A stretch of 64,000 bases of DNA from contig CM043952.1 in NCBI GenBank assembly GCA_014529385.2, positions 158,563,557-158,627,556 of the forward strand, in the 5' to 3' direction. The stretch comes from Adiantum capillus-veneris. Its lineage: Eukaryota; Streptophyta; Polypodiopsida; Polypodiales; Pteridaceae. The notes beneath the pieces are model-generated. The model worked only from the letters and a program-made list of their open reading frames with translations. It searched no databases and was not told the DNA's origin. A program made the translations under genes and the position numbers. The first letter of the stretch is position 1, and each line of letters opens with the position of its first letter. Below, piece after piece: positions 12,740-22,995 of the stretch.

Positions 12740-12966
12740 TGTTAGCATATACATGTGGTAGTGATGTGTGTGAACACACTAGGACCACTAGGGCATTTTT
12801 CCCTCTTTAGGAGGTTTTTTCCCCCGGGCATTGTATATACACCCATTCATTCTAGGGCAATCTATCTTTCCATTGCACACTAAGTAACACACTCTCAGTT
12901 GTGTGCCTTGAGCTTCCTTTGTCTTCTCCAAGCTGTGTGCATTTCTCTGCAACCCTAATTCCAACA
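12740..12966 (+). repeat. 3' LTR of the nested Copia element
   Basis: Starts TGTTAGCATATACATG right after a purine-rich tract and ends CCAACA. The target duplication GCAAC follows, after which the older minus-strand Copia fossil resumes. Confidence 0.93.
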
Positions 12967-12971
12967 GCAAC

Positions 12972-13205
12972 ATGTGTAAGAACTTCTAAATGACATAAAA
13001 TATGTGGCTCTTTTGCTTCACGAGATAAACCCACATCTTCCTTGTAGAGTCATCTACAAATGTTAAGAAGTATAGTGTCCTCCCTAGAAACTTAACATGC
13101 ATAGGTCCAAATTTCTCACTATGGACAAGATCTAGAGGGTTTCCTAACTCCTTGTCTAAAGGCGTTGAGGTCAACCTAGTCTATTTTCCATAAATGCAGT
13201 GCTCA
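12972..13205 (-). mobile_element. Ty1/Copia fossil, integrase start (continuation of the 7.3-9.1 kb fossil)
   Basis: Minus strand: the GAG-pre-integrase end (a CIYGK-type motif) and integrase start (DLVHSEKFGPMHVKFLGRTL, FLTFVDDSTRKMWVYL). Its position and strand match the interrupted Copia element, and the GCAAC duplication marks the junction. Recognisable Copia sequence stops near 13205; no gag or 5' LTR was found to the right. Confidence 0.85.
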
Positions 13206-13539
13206 CCTAACACGGGAAAGATTCCTATGGAAGATAACTATTGGCCCAAATTCTAATCCCTCTTTAGATCCAAAGGCTTGGATCCCTTTCCTCTCCCTAG
13301 ACACTTGTCAAGGTCCACAATATCAATCTGTGAAAAAAAACCCTCAAATAAGTCAAAGGAAATAAAGTTTCATTGGCATAAACTATGTGCTTGCAAAAAT
13401 ACTATTCTACCTTAGGTTTTTCATCATCTTCAAAAAGGTCTTCTTTTTGGGGGTCAATGGAGAAGCTTGGTTTAGTCTCTTTTCTCTCTCTTGGAATTTC
13501 TTTGCTCATATGTTCACCCTTTAATCGTTTCTGAATATG

Positions 13540-14013
13540 TTAGAACTCCTCCTCTATGAGAAGCTCTTTCTTTTCATAGCTTTGAACAACATTTAGTGCA
13601 TGCTCTCCAACATGAGAATGATAAATGAACTCTATAAATTCTATATCAAGAAATGACAATGGACATGGTGTGTTGTAGTCCACAAAGCCTTTATCATGCT
13701 CTTCCCACTTTGCCAAAATAGTAAGGCAATAGTACTCTCTTAGATCAAAGAGATTTTGTATATCATGTAGCAGGAAATACGCCTTAGTGTTTATCTTGTA
13801 GGTGGGCATGATTACTGTGCATAATGAAAGATCAAGATCTTCCTCTAGAATATGAATGGACTCTTCCACCTTAGTGATGTTCGTGCCACTTACGCGGATT
13901 ATGGACCTTCTTCCGATCATCTTGGAATAATTATATGTGTATTTCTTGCAAATTTTTTCAGACACACTTTTTTTTAAACCTTTGTCCTTCCTATGCAAAA
14001 ATAGAGTGGCCAT
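13540..14013 (-). CDS. Unrecognised ORF of 157 codons, possibly a pseudogene or repeat-borne frame
   Basis: No family is recognised. The frame runs from MATLFLHRKDKG to a glutamate-rich end (ELLIEEEF); beyond its stop, similar composition (KKKTFLKMMKN) continues in broken form toward 13390. The middle has a hydrophobic/acidic stretch (PCPLSFLDIEFIEFIYHSHV). It sits directly upstream, in the same orientation, of the Copia integrase piece, but it does not look like Copia gag. Its first codons fall inside the left arm of a large inverted repeat (13979-14055), which argues that it belongs to an unknown repeat rather than a host gene. Start choice and function are unsure. Confidence 0.35.
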   Translation of the reverse strand: MATLFLHRKDKGLKKSVSEKICKKYTYNYSKMIGRRSIIRVSGTNITKVEESIHILEEDLDLSLCTVIMPTYKINTKAYFLLHDIQNLFDLREYYCLTILAKWEEHDKGFVDYNTPCPLSFLDIEFIEFIYHSHVGEHALNVVQSYEKKELLIEEEF

Positions 14014-14555
14014 TAGGAAGAGAATGGAGTCTAGGAGGGCCTCTTTATTTGGCAGTTTAAGGGAGTCAATCCTTTAGTATTAATAAAGCAATCAAAGAAC
14101 ATCTTTTGAATTCAAACATGTAAACGGCTAGTTTATTTGAATTCAAATTTCCCCCGAAATGAAATTTAAAATCTAGCGGGCAAAAGTATATCATATAACA
14201 TATCTATGAAAAGAGCTCGGTGTGTAGATTCTAGATCTTTGAATCTCCACTCAAATTGGAGATCATATGTAGGAGTTATGCAAGGCCAAAATTTATAAAG
14301 TTGTCTATCATATGTAGGAGTTATGCAAGGCCAAAATTTATAAAGTTGTCTATCTCCTGTTTTTAGGGGAAAGTGGATCCTTTGACCACTCTTACACACC
14401 CACCATTCTCGCACACATGGCATGCATCTATTCGTCAAAATGTTAATCACCTCCATAATCTCATGGCAAATAAAGAGGCCCTCCTAGACCGCATCCTCTT
14501 CCTAATGTGAACATGTTTCCAGGTACTCTATTTTTGTGTAGGGGAGACAAAAATA
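13979..14555. repeat. Large inverted repeat with about 75-90-bp arms
   Basis: The left arm (about 13979-14055) and right arm (about 14463-14555) are reverse complements with a few mismatches and one small gap. The best-conserved core is GGAGGGCCTCTTTATTTG on the left and its complement on the right. The roughly 400-bp centre holds a 45-bp tandem duplication and AT-rich sequence. This could be a foldback element or an inverted duplication; no transposase was found. Confidence 0.75.
14262..14351. repeat. 45-bp tandem duplication
   Basis: Two copies, 14262-14306 and 14307-14351, of a unit beginning ATCATATGTAGGAGTTATGC and containing AAGGCCAAAATTTATAAAG. They are identical by eye. They lie inside the centre of the large inverted repeat. 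Confidence 0.9.
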
Positions 14556-14720
14556 GAGTACACTATTTTGGCATAGGGAGGACACAAAACTTTTGTGCAA
14601 CTAGTCAGACAGATTTTTTGAGGTTGTGTCCTCCTTAAGCAAAATAGAGTATTCAATGCCTAGCTACCCTATTTTTGTGTAGAGAAGACACTAAGCTTTT
14701 GAGCAATTAGTGTCCTCTTC
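14524..14720. repeat. Cluster of three hairpins sharing one motif
   Basis: Stems: 14524-14535 with 14549-14560 (TACTCTATTTTT, perfect 12 bp); 14577-14587 with 14624-14634 (GGAGGACACAA, perfect 11 bp), which extends imperfectly outward to 14562 and 14650; and 14684-14693 with about 14708-14720. Each carries a version of CTATTTTTGYRTAGGGAGGACAC, also seen near 14756 and in the left inverted-repeat arm near 13990. This points to repeated inverted copying of one short sequence. Confidence 0.75.
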
Positions 14721-14850
14721 AAGCGAAAATACAACAAACGATCGAGCATCCACCGACTACACTATTTTCGCATATGGGAGAAACTATGTAGACACAGAAG
14801 AGTAAATTTAAGATAGTGTGCTAATTTTGAAAGTGATAAAATAGTGGCTC

Positions 14851-14875
14851 TATATATATATATATATATATATAT
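14851..14875. repeat. AT microsatellite
   Basis: About 12 TA units, ending some 20 bp before the start codon of the H3-family relic. Confidence 0.95.
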
Positions 14876-14895
14876 TTAAGGTGTAATCTTCAGAT

Positions 14896-15517
14896 ATGGC
14901 ATGGACTAAACAAACTACAAGGAAGGTTCCTAGAGAAGATGTCAAAGGAACACCAGAAGATATCAAACAAAGAGGATAAAGGTAAGAACTCTAAAGGAGC
15001 GGGTGAGAGATCAAAGGGAGATAAAGGAACTGCATATTTGTAGAAACCAACCAAAAAGGGAGATGGTATGAAGCTCCAGTTATGAAGAAAAGGAGATTTT
15101 CTCAAAAGGTGAGATGTGTAATGGAGATAAGGAGAGCACAGAAGTCTCTTACAATTCAAAGGCTCTGTAGGAAAATAAAGAGAGCAGTTTAAGATTGATA
15201 TGCGGTGGAAAAGAGTTGCCTTGGCATGTATCTAGGAGGTTGCTGAAGACTTTTTAATTGAGCTCCTCCAAGATGCAAACATATGTGCAACCCACTCTCA
15301 CAGGGTCACACTTATGTATAAGGATATGAGGAGATTAAGGTATAGATTAAGAAAAATTCTTGAATTAGTACCTCTTCAAGATGATAAAACCTTCAACATC
15401 CTCAACATACCCCCATTGAGAAAGGCAAAAGAGCCCAAAGTGGTGATTGAGGAGACCATAGAGGAGGAGGATATTCTAGAAGAAGGAGGAGATGATATCA
15501 TCTCCTCCTTCTTCTGA
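14896..15517 (+). pseudogene. Histone H3-family relic (H3 or CENH3-like), intronless and broken
   Basis: Histone H3 packs DNA in nucleosomes; CENH3 is its centromere variant. The start MAWTKQTTRK matches the H3 tail MARTKQTARK. Near 15076-15150, APVMKKRRFSQKV and VMEIRRAQKS match the H3 APATGGVKKPHRFRPGTV and LREIRKYQKS regions, and IQRLCRKI matches FQRLVREI. Near 15194-15345 (next frame), MRWKRVALACI, a stop where H3 has Gln, then VAEDFLIELLQDANICATHS and HRVTLMYKDM match the alpha-2/alpha-3 end of the histone fold. The RW, AEDFL and VTLM residues are closer to plant CENH3 than to canonical H3, while the tail is H3-like. In-frame stops and at least one frame change show it cannot make a histone. 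After the fold the frame continues for about 55 codons with an acidic end (ETIEEEDILEEGGDD) that H3 lacks. There are no introns across the fold, which fits a retrocopy or an intronless H3 source. Confidence 0.75.
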
Positions 15518-15519
15518 GA

Positions 15520-16136
15520 GATATCATTGATAAGAAATGTTTCATATTGATATCATTGAAGCTACAAACAAAGAAGCTTCCAGAGATTGAAGATCAACTC
15601 CAAGAAGTGTCAATCCCAATGGCGTCAAGGTGGTTGCCTTCTTAGAGGATGACCTTCTTCAAAGGAAAGATTATATTTTTCTAGGTGTTGAGTTTGTTGA
15701 CATTCTCAAAGACTAGTAGCAAAAAGAGATCAATGACTCTATTATCCTAGCATCCTTGAGCTTTGCCTTTCCATCAAATACTCTATGTGTGTTTTGTAGA
15801 TTTTTTGTAGTTAATAAGTGTTATTTGTATTTTTTTGTAGATTACTGATGAATGACTATAAGTTAGATGTCCAACATAAAATGGAAGGTGGTTGACCCTA
15901 CCATCTCTCCTTTTTGAAAAGTGATATTAACATAAGGAATTGGCTAGCCAATATGGATGTTAAGACTTGTGAGCCCCCTTCTCTACCCCTACTATGAGAG
16001 GTATGTTTTTTTGCAACCCTAGCTCAATTTAAGTTTTTAATCTTTGAGGCTTTTGATAATGTCCAATGGTCTTTCCACAACTCAAACTGGAGTTATATTG
16101 CAATTGATATCATTGATAAGAAATGTTTCATATTGA
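15520..16136. repeat. Dispersed 31-bp direct repeat flanking unrecognised sequence
   Basis: The same 31 bases, starting GATATCATTGATAAGAAATG, occur at 15520-15550 and 16106-16136. Between them are plus-strand coding-like fragments (for example VKVVAFLEDDLLQRKDYIFL near 15630) with interruptions; no family is recognised. The stretch may continue the H3-relic locus. Confidence 0.7.
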
Positions 16137-16472
16137 ACTCTCTGAGGGTCACCATGGAATGACTAGGCTATAAGTTAACTATCCAATACTTCAGCCAATG
16201 CTCCCACTTTTAGTTCTTTGATTTTGGTTAAGCCAATGATTTGGATCTTTCTAAATAGGGATGCTTCAAGGCAGCTAAGGGAAATTGAGCAATGTACTCA
16301 CAAAGCTCATGGATGACATGGATATCTTAAATGTGAAGGTATGGTTCTGGCAAGTTGTAAGTAAATACATTTTTAAATAGTGTATTTATGCTTCCCCTTG
16401 TGCTTGTGTAGCCACCCTTGGAGGAGGAGGCTTTCTCATGTGGATGGAGAGTGATAAAAAATCAAAGCTAGT

Positions 16473-16625
16473 AGTTAATTACACCTATTGCAACCCAAAA
16501 AAGAATATTAGGGTAAGCATTTGACCATATAAACATAGTTGACCATATAAACATAGTTAATTACACCTATTGCAACCCAAAAAAGAATATTAGGGTAAGC
16601 ATTTGACCATATAAACATAGTTGTT
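16473..16625. repeat. 82-bp tandem duplication with an inner 18-bp repeat
   Basis: The unit starting AGTTAATTACACCTATTGCA occurs at 16473 and again at 16555 (period 82). Within it TTGACCATATAAACATAG occurs twice in the first copy and once in the second, so two rounds of duplication are visible. Confidence 0.9.
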
Positions 16626-16704
16626 ACTTGAAATGTTCTCTCTAAGAGTCAACACACTAATCTTTCTTGGCCATATCAATAGAAATTGCTACACCTAACC
16701 ATAT

Positions 16705-17229
16705 TTGGTGGGTAAGGGCAAAGTTGATCAGGTCTATGGTCAGTGTCTAGATGCCACCACCCATAACAACACCAAATCTCCCAAAGGGCCAAAGAAGCCA
16801 AAGGAAGAGGTCAGTCACCACGGATGGCAAGGAGGATCCACACAAAAGAGCAAAGGTAGTGGAAGAGAATCCCAAGGAGGTTCCAAGGAACAAAAAAAGG
16901 AAAAGAAGCATGTTGCCCCTAGAAAGAGCACCGAAAAAACACAAACACATGCCAAAGATGAGAAGAAGATGGAGACAAAGAAGAAGCATAGAAGGATATC
17001 AGAATAAACAAAGCCCAAGAAGGAGGAAGATAAGCAGAAGTAAACACCAAAAGAGCCAAATCCCAAAGAGGAAGAGAATCATAAAAAGACAGCCAAAGAG
17101 ATAGAGCCTAAGGAGGACAAAAAGAAAGAAGAAGAGCCAAAAACACCAAGAAAGAGCCCGAGAAGAACAAAGGAGGCCAATGCAAGAAAGAGTCCTAGGA
17201 CTCCCAAAACTCCTAAAAATATATTGTGA
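16705..17229 (+). pseudogene. Lysine-rich basic protein relic (interrupted frame)
   Basis: One reading frame of about 175 codons, interrupted twice and closing at 17229, is about a third Lys/Arg. It has charged low-complexity sequence (KKPKEEV, KEQKKEKKHVAPRK, EDKKKEEEPK) and a tail of S/T-P-R-K motifs (KTPRKSPRRTKEANARKSPR, then TPKTPK) like those in DNA-binding tails of nuclear proteins such as linker histones. No folded domain is seen and the parent gene is not recognised. It lies about 1.2 kb downstream of the H3-family relic in the same orientation; a link is conjecture. Open frames on the opposite strand are mirror images of this low-complexity sequence. Confidence 0.45.
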
Positions 17230-20200
17230 GCCAACATTTTGTAAATAGCAGTACATATTCTCTCTACTTGAGACCATTACATACTTTATACTTGAGAACA
17301 TTACATATTTTTTTGTAAAGAGAAAACCTTATACATTCTCTCCTTGAGAGCATTATGCAAACCTCACACCATGTGTAAATTTTACAACTATCATTGGATT
17401 CTTCTCTTGTGTAGCTTCCAAAATAGTCTTTTAGTTTTTTATTGTAATTGTGGTAGCCGTTGTATCTGTCTCTACATGTATTTCCTAGCCCAATCATGTT
17501 GACAACAACATGTCAAGGCCCAAAGCATAAACCATGCCATCTTCCAACCCTACTCCTCAAGGGCCTAAATAATTTTCCAACTATGGGGGGAGTTTTTTCA
17601 AGTAAGTGAATATAATGAAAACTCATTTAGGGTCAATCTCTTTCTTCTCTTCTACCTCGACCTCCACCTTCTCTTGTTCATAGGCTCTTCACTCTTTTTT
17701 CTTTTCCTTCTTACTCATAGGAAGTGAGGAAGAGGATCCAAAATCCTTACCCATACCTCTTGACATAATACTCATTGTAAGGGTGACAACCCTAAACTGG
17801 GTTGGCCTATTTTTAGTGTTGTGAAGTCAAGGTTGCACTTTTTTTTTTTGAGCAGAAAATATTGATGGTATCAAACAAGACATTCCAACCAAACAAATAA
17901 AAATGGAAATTAACAAGATAAGACATCTGAACCAAACAAATGGAAAACAAAAAACCAACAAGATGAGAAAACCAGCATTTGTCATTGATATGGAAATATT
18001 GTACAAAGTGCCAATTTGCTACAATTGATACATTTTGCCTACAACACTAGCATAGGGAGAAATATTTAGCTTAGAAGAAGGTGCACTATCCCTTTTTGGT
18101 ACTTCTTGGCATATAAATTTCGTCTCAATCCTCCTTGAGACCTGAAATCCATATTAAAATATAGGAAAAGTAAGAATATGTCTCACACAAAGAATTGTAG
18201 AAATAATGAAAGCATTATCTATACACCTTCTTTCGAGCTATCTGAAAAGTAAAAGCTGCTGGTAAATCTATCTCCTCTTTGTGTCAGTCTCACCTCACTT
18301 GGTGCAATGTGCACTTGGTTCTCGTCTTCAACGTTGCCAAGTGTTCATTGTTCTTCCATACATCAATGTCTTGAATGTGGTTCTCATTAAAATCATCCAT
18401 GTTTATATCTAAAGGGACCAAGTCTCCTCCCCCCCCCCCCCCAACCATGATGTCATCGACTAAAAGGGCCAAAGCATGTATTGGCGGTATCAAAAAGGGG
18501 TGTCTTGGACACTCCTTTGGTAGCACTTTACAAGCTCCATCTTCATGTGTTACACGTAAAATAAACTACCATGTTATATATCAATGGATATATTTTTTCA
18601 TGTAGAATCTAACAGTATAAAGTTCGGCAAGTTTTGAGTTTTTTTGCAAAAAATTACAGGTCCCCACTTTTTTTTAAGGGTACCACCAAAAGGTGCAAAA
18701 AGGGATACCAACAATACATGCTTCTACCCAAAAAAAAATTGAAATAATGAAATTTTGGGCATGGACCATGTATTTACAAGTAACGAATCCAGATTGCACT
18801 TTGGAAAGGACTCCTCACTATTTGTTGACTCCAACCTTCATCCAAAACTTCTAATACATCTTCACTGTCTAAACACTTCACCGACCCACACTTTCACATC
18901 TACCTTTGCAGAGAAATCTACAAATACAATGATGGGCATAAAAATTGAAACTCTGCTATGCTTGCCTTGTAATGTTGGCCTTTAAACATTTCTAGATATT
19001 TGTTTGGTCAATGCAGCTAACGAGCTCCCTCCTAGTTGACCACAGCTTGCCCAGGCCACAAATTTTGATGTAGTCTATTATGTTCTTACGAAAATCCTTG
19101 TAAAAAAGTCTATGATTTTTGAGCCGAATGTTGTACACTCTGAGTTGTATTCATCTGTAATGAACCCAAAGCCTTGTAAGTTGGCCATTGGCTATATGAA
19201 AAGCCCTAGGTATAAATCTAAGAAAAACCTTTATTTTGAACACAATTGTAACATTATCCAAAGTTTTGAAGAGCTTTTGTTCATACAACAATGAGTAACT
19301 ACTCAGCATAGCAACTTGTAATCGTTCCTTGTCTCTTGCTCTTTCATTTAAGTATAATCATTCCTAGTTTTGATGTGGTTCACGTGACTATATATCTGTG
19401 AGATATATATGCACATTTGAGTGCCCAAATGGTTGTTTTATGACATTTTGAGTGCCTAGATGGTGGATCGAGGAAGGGAAAGAAGCACAAGCTAGGCTCT
19501 ATAGAGGGAGAGAAGAAGTATCACCCTCATATGGTGATACATGCATGTGAACACCCCCAAAATCCTCAATTGTAGGGCCTATAGTAGGCTCTTGCGGCAC
19601 ATCCGCACGTAATATTGCTCTAGATTGTTGCTTGCATACTTGAACTTTCCATCAATTTTCTTTCGCATGCGCAATTGCCTCCGCATCTCGAACTTTCTGG
19701 ACGGGGTCTTTGTGTTGTGTATCTTGCTTTCAAGACCTTCGTGACCGTGAACCCATGCTTATTTAGGAAAATGAGTGTTAAATTAGTTAGTGATTGAATC
19801 AAAGGAGCATAAATGCTCCAAAACTCACTCACGCCCAAACTCTCAAATGAAGTGCACTAAAAAAAAGAGGTTTATATACATTTCTCCCGAATGTAATCTA
19901 AAAAGGCGTAAATCTTGATAAGACTACACCAATCAAATTTTAGAAAAATAGTTTATATAAAATTATAATTATCTTTTAAGTTAGATAACTTATGTTAAGT
20001 GAACTTTTTTTTTCAATTTTTTAAATCATGCTTAAGTTCTCATCCAATAATAATTTAAATAAATAAAAATTTAATAATAATCATAATATTATAAAATCAT
20101 AAAATATACAAAAAATAAAATTTAATTTACTTTGAGTGGTACTTTAATAGTTATGCTATATAATCTATATATATTTTAATCATTTGTAAAAATTTATTAA
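17230..20200. other. Gene-free stretch, nothing recognised
   Basis: AT-rich sequence with short open frames that match no family known to me. Visible items are a T-run near 17840, a C14 tract at 18429-18442, and a small hairpin near 19519-19541 (GTATCACC paired with GGTGATAC). No LTR, LINE or conserved coding motif was found. Confidence 0.4.
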
Positions 20201-20209
20201 AGTTTAAAT

Positions 20210-20640
20210 AAATGACGTGGCTATTGAGGTGGCCATACATGGATGACATGGCCGTCTATGTGGTAATATGATGTGGCGGTCGAGATCCTCCTCAACTGCC
20301 ATGTCATTATGTGACATGGAAAAATGGTGACATGGAATGTTTAGGTGGTAAAAAGATGGATGGTGAGTTGGAGAGTTGACGATGTGTCATGCTTAGTGAA
20401 TTGTGAGGTGGCGAGTGATGTGGCAAGCCATGCAAGCACCACGAACAAGTGGCACGTGAGATGGTGGATAACATGGCATCTAATGTAAGGTGACGTGCAA
20501 GGTGGCAGTTGAGGGTGATGTATGATGTGGCACGTCAAGTGTAAGGTCAAAATTTTGACTATGGTGATGTGGAAGGTGTCATGGGATGATGACATGGACT
20601 TTTGGTGATGTGGCAGGCTCCTTATATGACATGGAATAGA
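20210..20640. repeat. Degenerate GATGTGG/GACATGG short-motif field
   Basis: Over about 430 bp, variants of GATGTGGC, GACATGG and ACGTGGC recur irregularly every 10-40 bp, often with the reverse-complement form GCCATGTCAT. No fixed period is seen, so it is not an ordinary minisatellite. A CACGTG palindrome occurs near 20453. Minus-strand open frames here are byproducts of the motif. Confidence 0.6.
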
Positions 20641-20649
20641 CAAGTAGGA

Positions 20650-21900
20650 TTGGGAGAAAGAGACCAAACCATGGAATATGGACAAGTGTCAAAATTTTTA
20701 GACTTGACACTTTACCAAACCTAAGGAACCACACCTTAAGTTAATTGTGGAAGTGAAAAATAAAACAGTAGAAAGTACCTCCTCTGACTCAAATTTACTC
20801 AATCTTTTTTTTCATGAGTACTTTATGATGAAAGCCATAAGATACATGAAAACCAAATTGAATGGCAATATACATTTTTTATTATATATTTTTAAAAAAC
20901 CCCCTCAAGATCCTCTAAGCAGTCTTTGTTATTTTTTGAGCTAGATCCAAAAACAATCAACCGTTAAAGATTCTACTTTTTTGCATCATCATATTCTATG
21001 GGTTGTAATCTGTCAAGATATTGGAAAATTTTCTATATTAATTAGAGATCTGGTGTAAAAAATTAAGGCTTTTGTAAACGACGATTCTAATAAAGAAAAA
21101 TAAACAACTTACATAGAGACCCAAAAATTTATCAAAAAAGTCAAGTTAAATTGTTTGTCAAGTGAATAGTTGATGTGCAAAAGGACAAGTTAAGCAAAGA
21201 AATCCATATAAAGATATAGACAATTGTTTATCAAGGTCACAGTGTTGTGAGAGGGCATGACAGATTGGACCAGAGTACTTCTTGCCCACTAAAATTTCCG
21301 TTTTTATTTGAAAAATTGAAGATCCAAACTTTCCATATTGTTTAATACTATGCGTTTTGTATGGCCACCTAATCTTGCCGCTAAAAAGTACATGCAAGCA
21401 AGTCAAATATACTTAATAGTGTGAAAAAACAAACTATTTTTGGTAATGTTGCGGGGGGGGGGGGGGGGGGGGGGGGGACTGCTGAAAGTGGGTACGCGTT
21501 ATCATGCATACACCCCACTACTTACATTGAGCATCGTACTCAAACTTTTGAGCATGATTTACCACACATGACTATTAAACTTGGGATTCTTATTTCTTGA
21601 AATGGTCTTAGGAATCCCATACAACTTATGAACGTTCTTCGTGAACAACAGTATTAACTTTGAAGTTTTTATTGTTGACGTGGTATTAGCCAACCTACAC
21701 ATTCTCATCAATCAGCCTCCCATAAATCCAATGAAATCATGTCCATAATTTGTATTGCGATTATTTTCCTATTTTCCATTCAGATCTTTGAGGGATGTAA
21801 TAATGTGGGTGCCTTCTTTGAGACACTCTACTTAATTTCATTTGAATTTTTGACAATATTAAACATGTTTGTGGACATGTTGACATGATGTTGTCCAAAA
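20650..21900. other. Unrecognised AT-rich stretch with a G25 tract
   Basis: No coding family or element is recognised. It contains an uninterrupted G run at 21453-21477. Confidence 0.45.
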
Positions 21901-21954
21901 AAATCTCCCATATCTTTATAAATCATACTTTGTGCCCTTTGAATCTACTTAAGA

Positions 21955-22405
21955 TTGAAAGCACCCCATGGGATCAGTGATGGTGATAGGGACTTTGGGA
22001 CTAGCCTCTTTTGGCTTTGTTTCTCTCTGATGACTGTCTTGCTTGGGTGGGGGTCCTCTTCGGTGACAAGGGATTGGGCTCCGGTTTCACTGTTCATGAT
22101 TGTTGAGGTAATATTATTCCTTATGAGGGTGGCTTCTTGGGGACATCCATGCTTGGGAAGGGTGTATCCGGTGGCAGAGGACACATCTCTTGTGTGCCCT
22201 GGCACTTAGGCAGGGACTATTTTATCTTGATGGGTGGCTCCCTTTGTTAGCCAGTGAACTCGGTGTTATGGTGTTGTATCTAACAATGGAATTCATTGTA
22301 TCTATGATGCCATGGCTTGATACAAGCATGGTTGTCTGATGTACTTTGTTTGTTTCTGCTAATTTATTCTACTCACTATTGTGAGTTTGGCCAAAAAGAA
22401 AAAGT
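21955..22405 (+). mobile_element. Probable LINE 3' tail (non-LTR relic), copy 1
   Basis: No RT is left. The end reads CTCACTATTGTGAGTTTGGC followed by an A-rich tail near 22395. The same terminal block ends the copy at 22.5-23.0 kb, and its reverse complement ends the LINE relic at 31.34 kb, which is tied to LINE zinc-binding coding sequence. The CTCAC-N4-GTGAG hairpin is conserved. The 5' limit is uncertain. Confidence 0.6.
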
Positions 22406-22499
22406 ATTAAAAGAATTTATACTCTCATGACCAAATGCAATCTCAAATTTCACCTCTTACAAATATTATCACCATTTTACATGGAGTTTATATAAGAGC

Positions 22500-22995
22500 A
22501 TGGATCTCCTTAAGGGTTTTTGGAGCAGATCCATCTCTTGATTGCAGCTTGTGAGGCCACAAAGTCATAGCGCTCATCGGTGGTGCTGCAATCGAGTGGA
22601 AGCGAGATGGGTCGTGCTAGAAGCTACAATGAGGCGGTGCATAGGGCAGAATTCCCTGGGGGTGGGTTGCCGGACGCCAATGTCTTGTTTGCCAGGGCTA
22701 CCCTTTGCTGTCTCCTTTTTTTTGGGAGCTGGTGGGCCCGGATCTCTTTCGGTCGTGCTCCCCAAGCTTAGATAACTCAGTCACCGTTGTAGCATAGTGA
22801 TGTGCCAAGAGTGGAAGTCTTTATGATGTTTGTGGCACCTTTGGTTCCCTTTTTGTTGGTTCTATGGTCTTGTGTTTCTTAGTGATCCCATGGACGCTGT
22901 GGCTAGGATCGTGAGCAAGGCTTATCTTGTATTATTTTGATATGATTTATATAACTTCACTCATTGTTGTGAGTTTTGCAAAAAATAAAAAAGAG
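22500..22995 (+). mobile_element. Probable LINE 3' tail (non-LTR relic), copy 2
   Basis: Ends CTCATTGTTGTGAGTTTTGC followed by an A-rich tail near 22990, like copies at 22.4 kb and 31.34 kb (reverse). It is more GC-rich than its surroundings. Short open frames on both strands have no recognised domain. The 5' limit is uncertain. Confidence 0.6.

Larger units (their letters stand above)
9059..12966 (+). mobile_element. Ty1/Copia element with both LTRs, nested in an older Copia copy (fossil)
   Basis: A complete structural frame: 5' LTR 9059-9286, PBS TGGTATCAGAGC at 9289-9300 (initiator-Met tRNA type), polypurine tract AAGGGGGGATT just before the 3' LTR, 3' LTR 12740-12966, and the 5-bp target duplication GCAAC at 9054-9058 and 12967-12971. 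Parts in order: gag from about 9650; zinc knuckle (CHYCKANDHLIKQC) near 10345; protease motif WYFDSGATKHIT near 10580; integrase (LVHSDVCGPMQTLSLGNYLY, later YTPQQNGVAERE); the tail of RT; RNase H to about 12660. It is broken, with multiple breaks, and at 3.9 kb is shorter than the usual 4.5-5.5 kb. The LTRs differ at roughly 9% of positions by eye, so the insertion is old. Confidence 0.95.

Noticed and set aside
16747-17301. Phe/Leu-rich minus-strand open frames that look like membrane proteins
   Set aside because: They are the antisense of the Lys-rich frame (AAG/AGA read backwards gives CTT/TCT). No start context or family match.
18290-18526. Minus-strand open frame with a Gly run
   Set aside because: The Gly run comes from the C14 tract; no recognised domain and no supporting context.
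22574-22775. Overlapping open frames on both strands in a GC-richer patch
   Set aside because: They lie inside a probable LINE 3' tail, which is non-coding, and show no domain.
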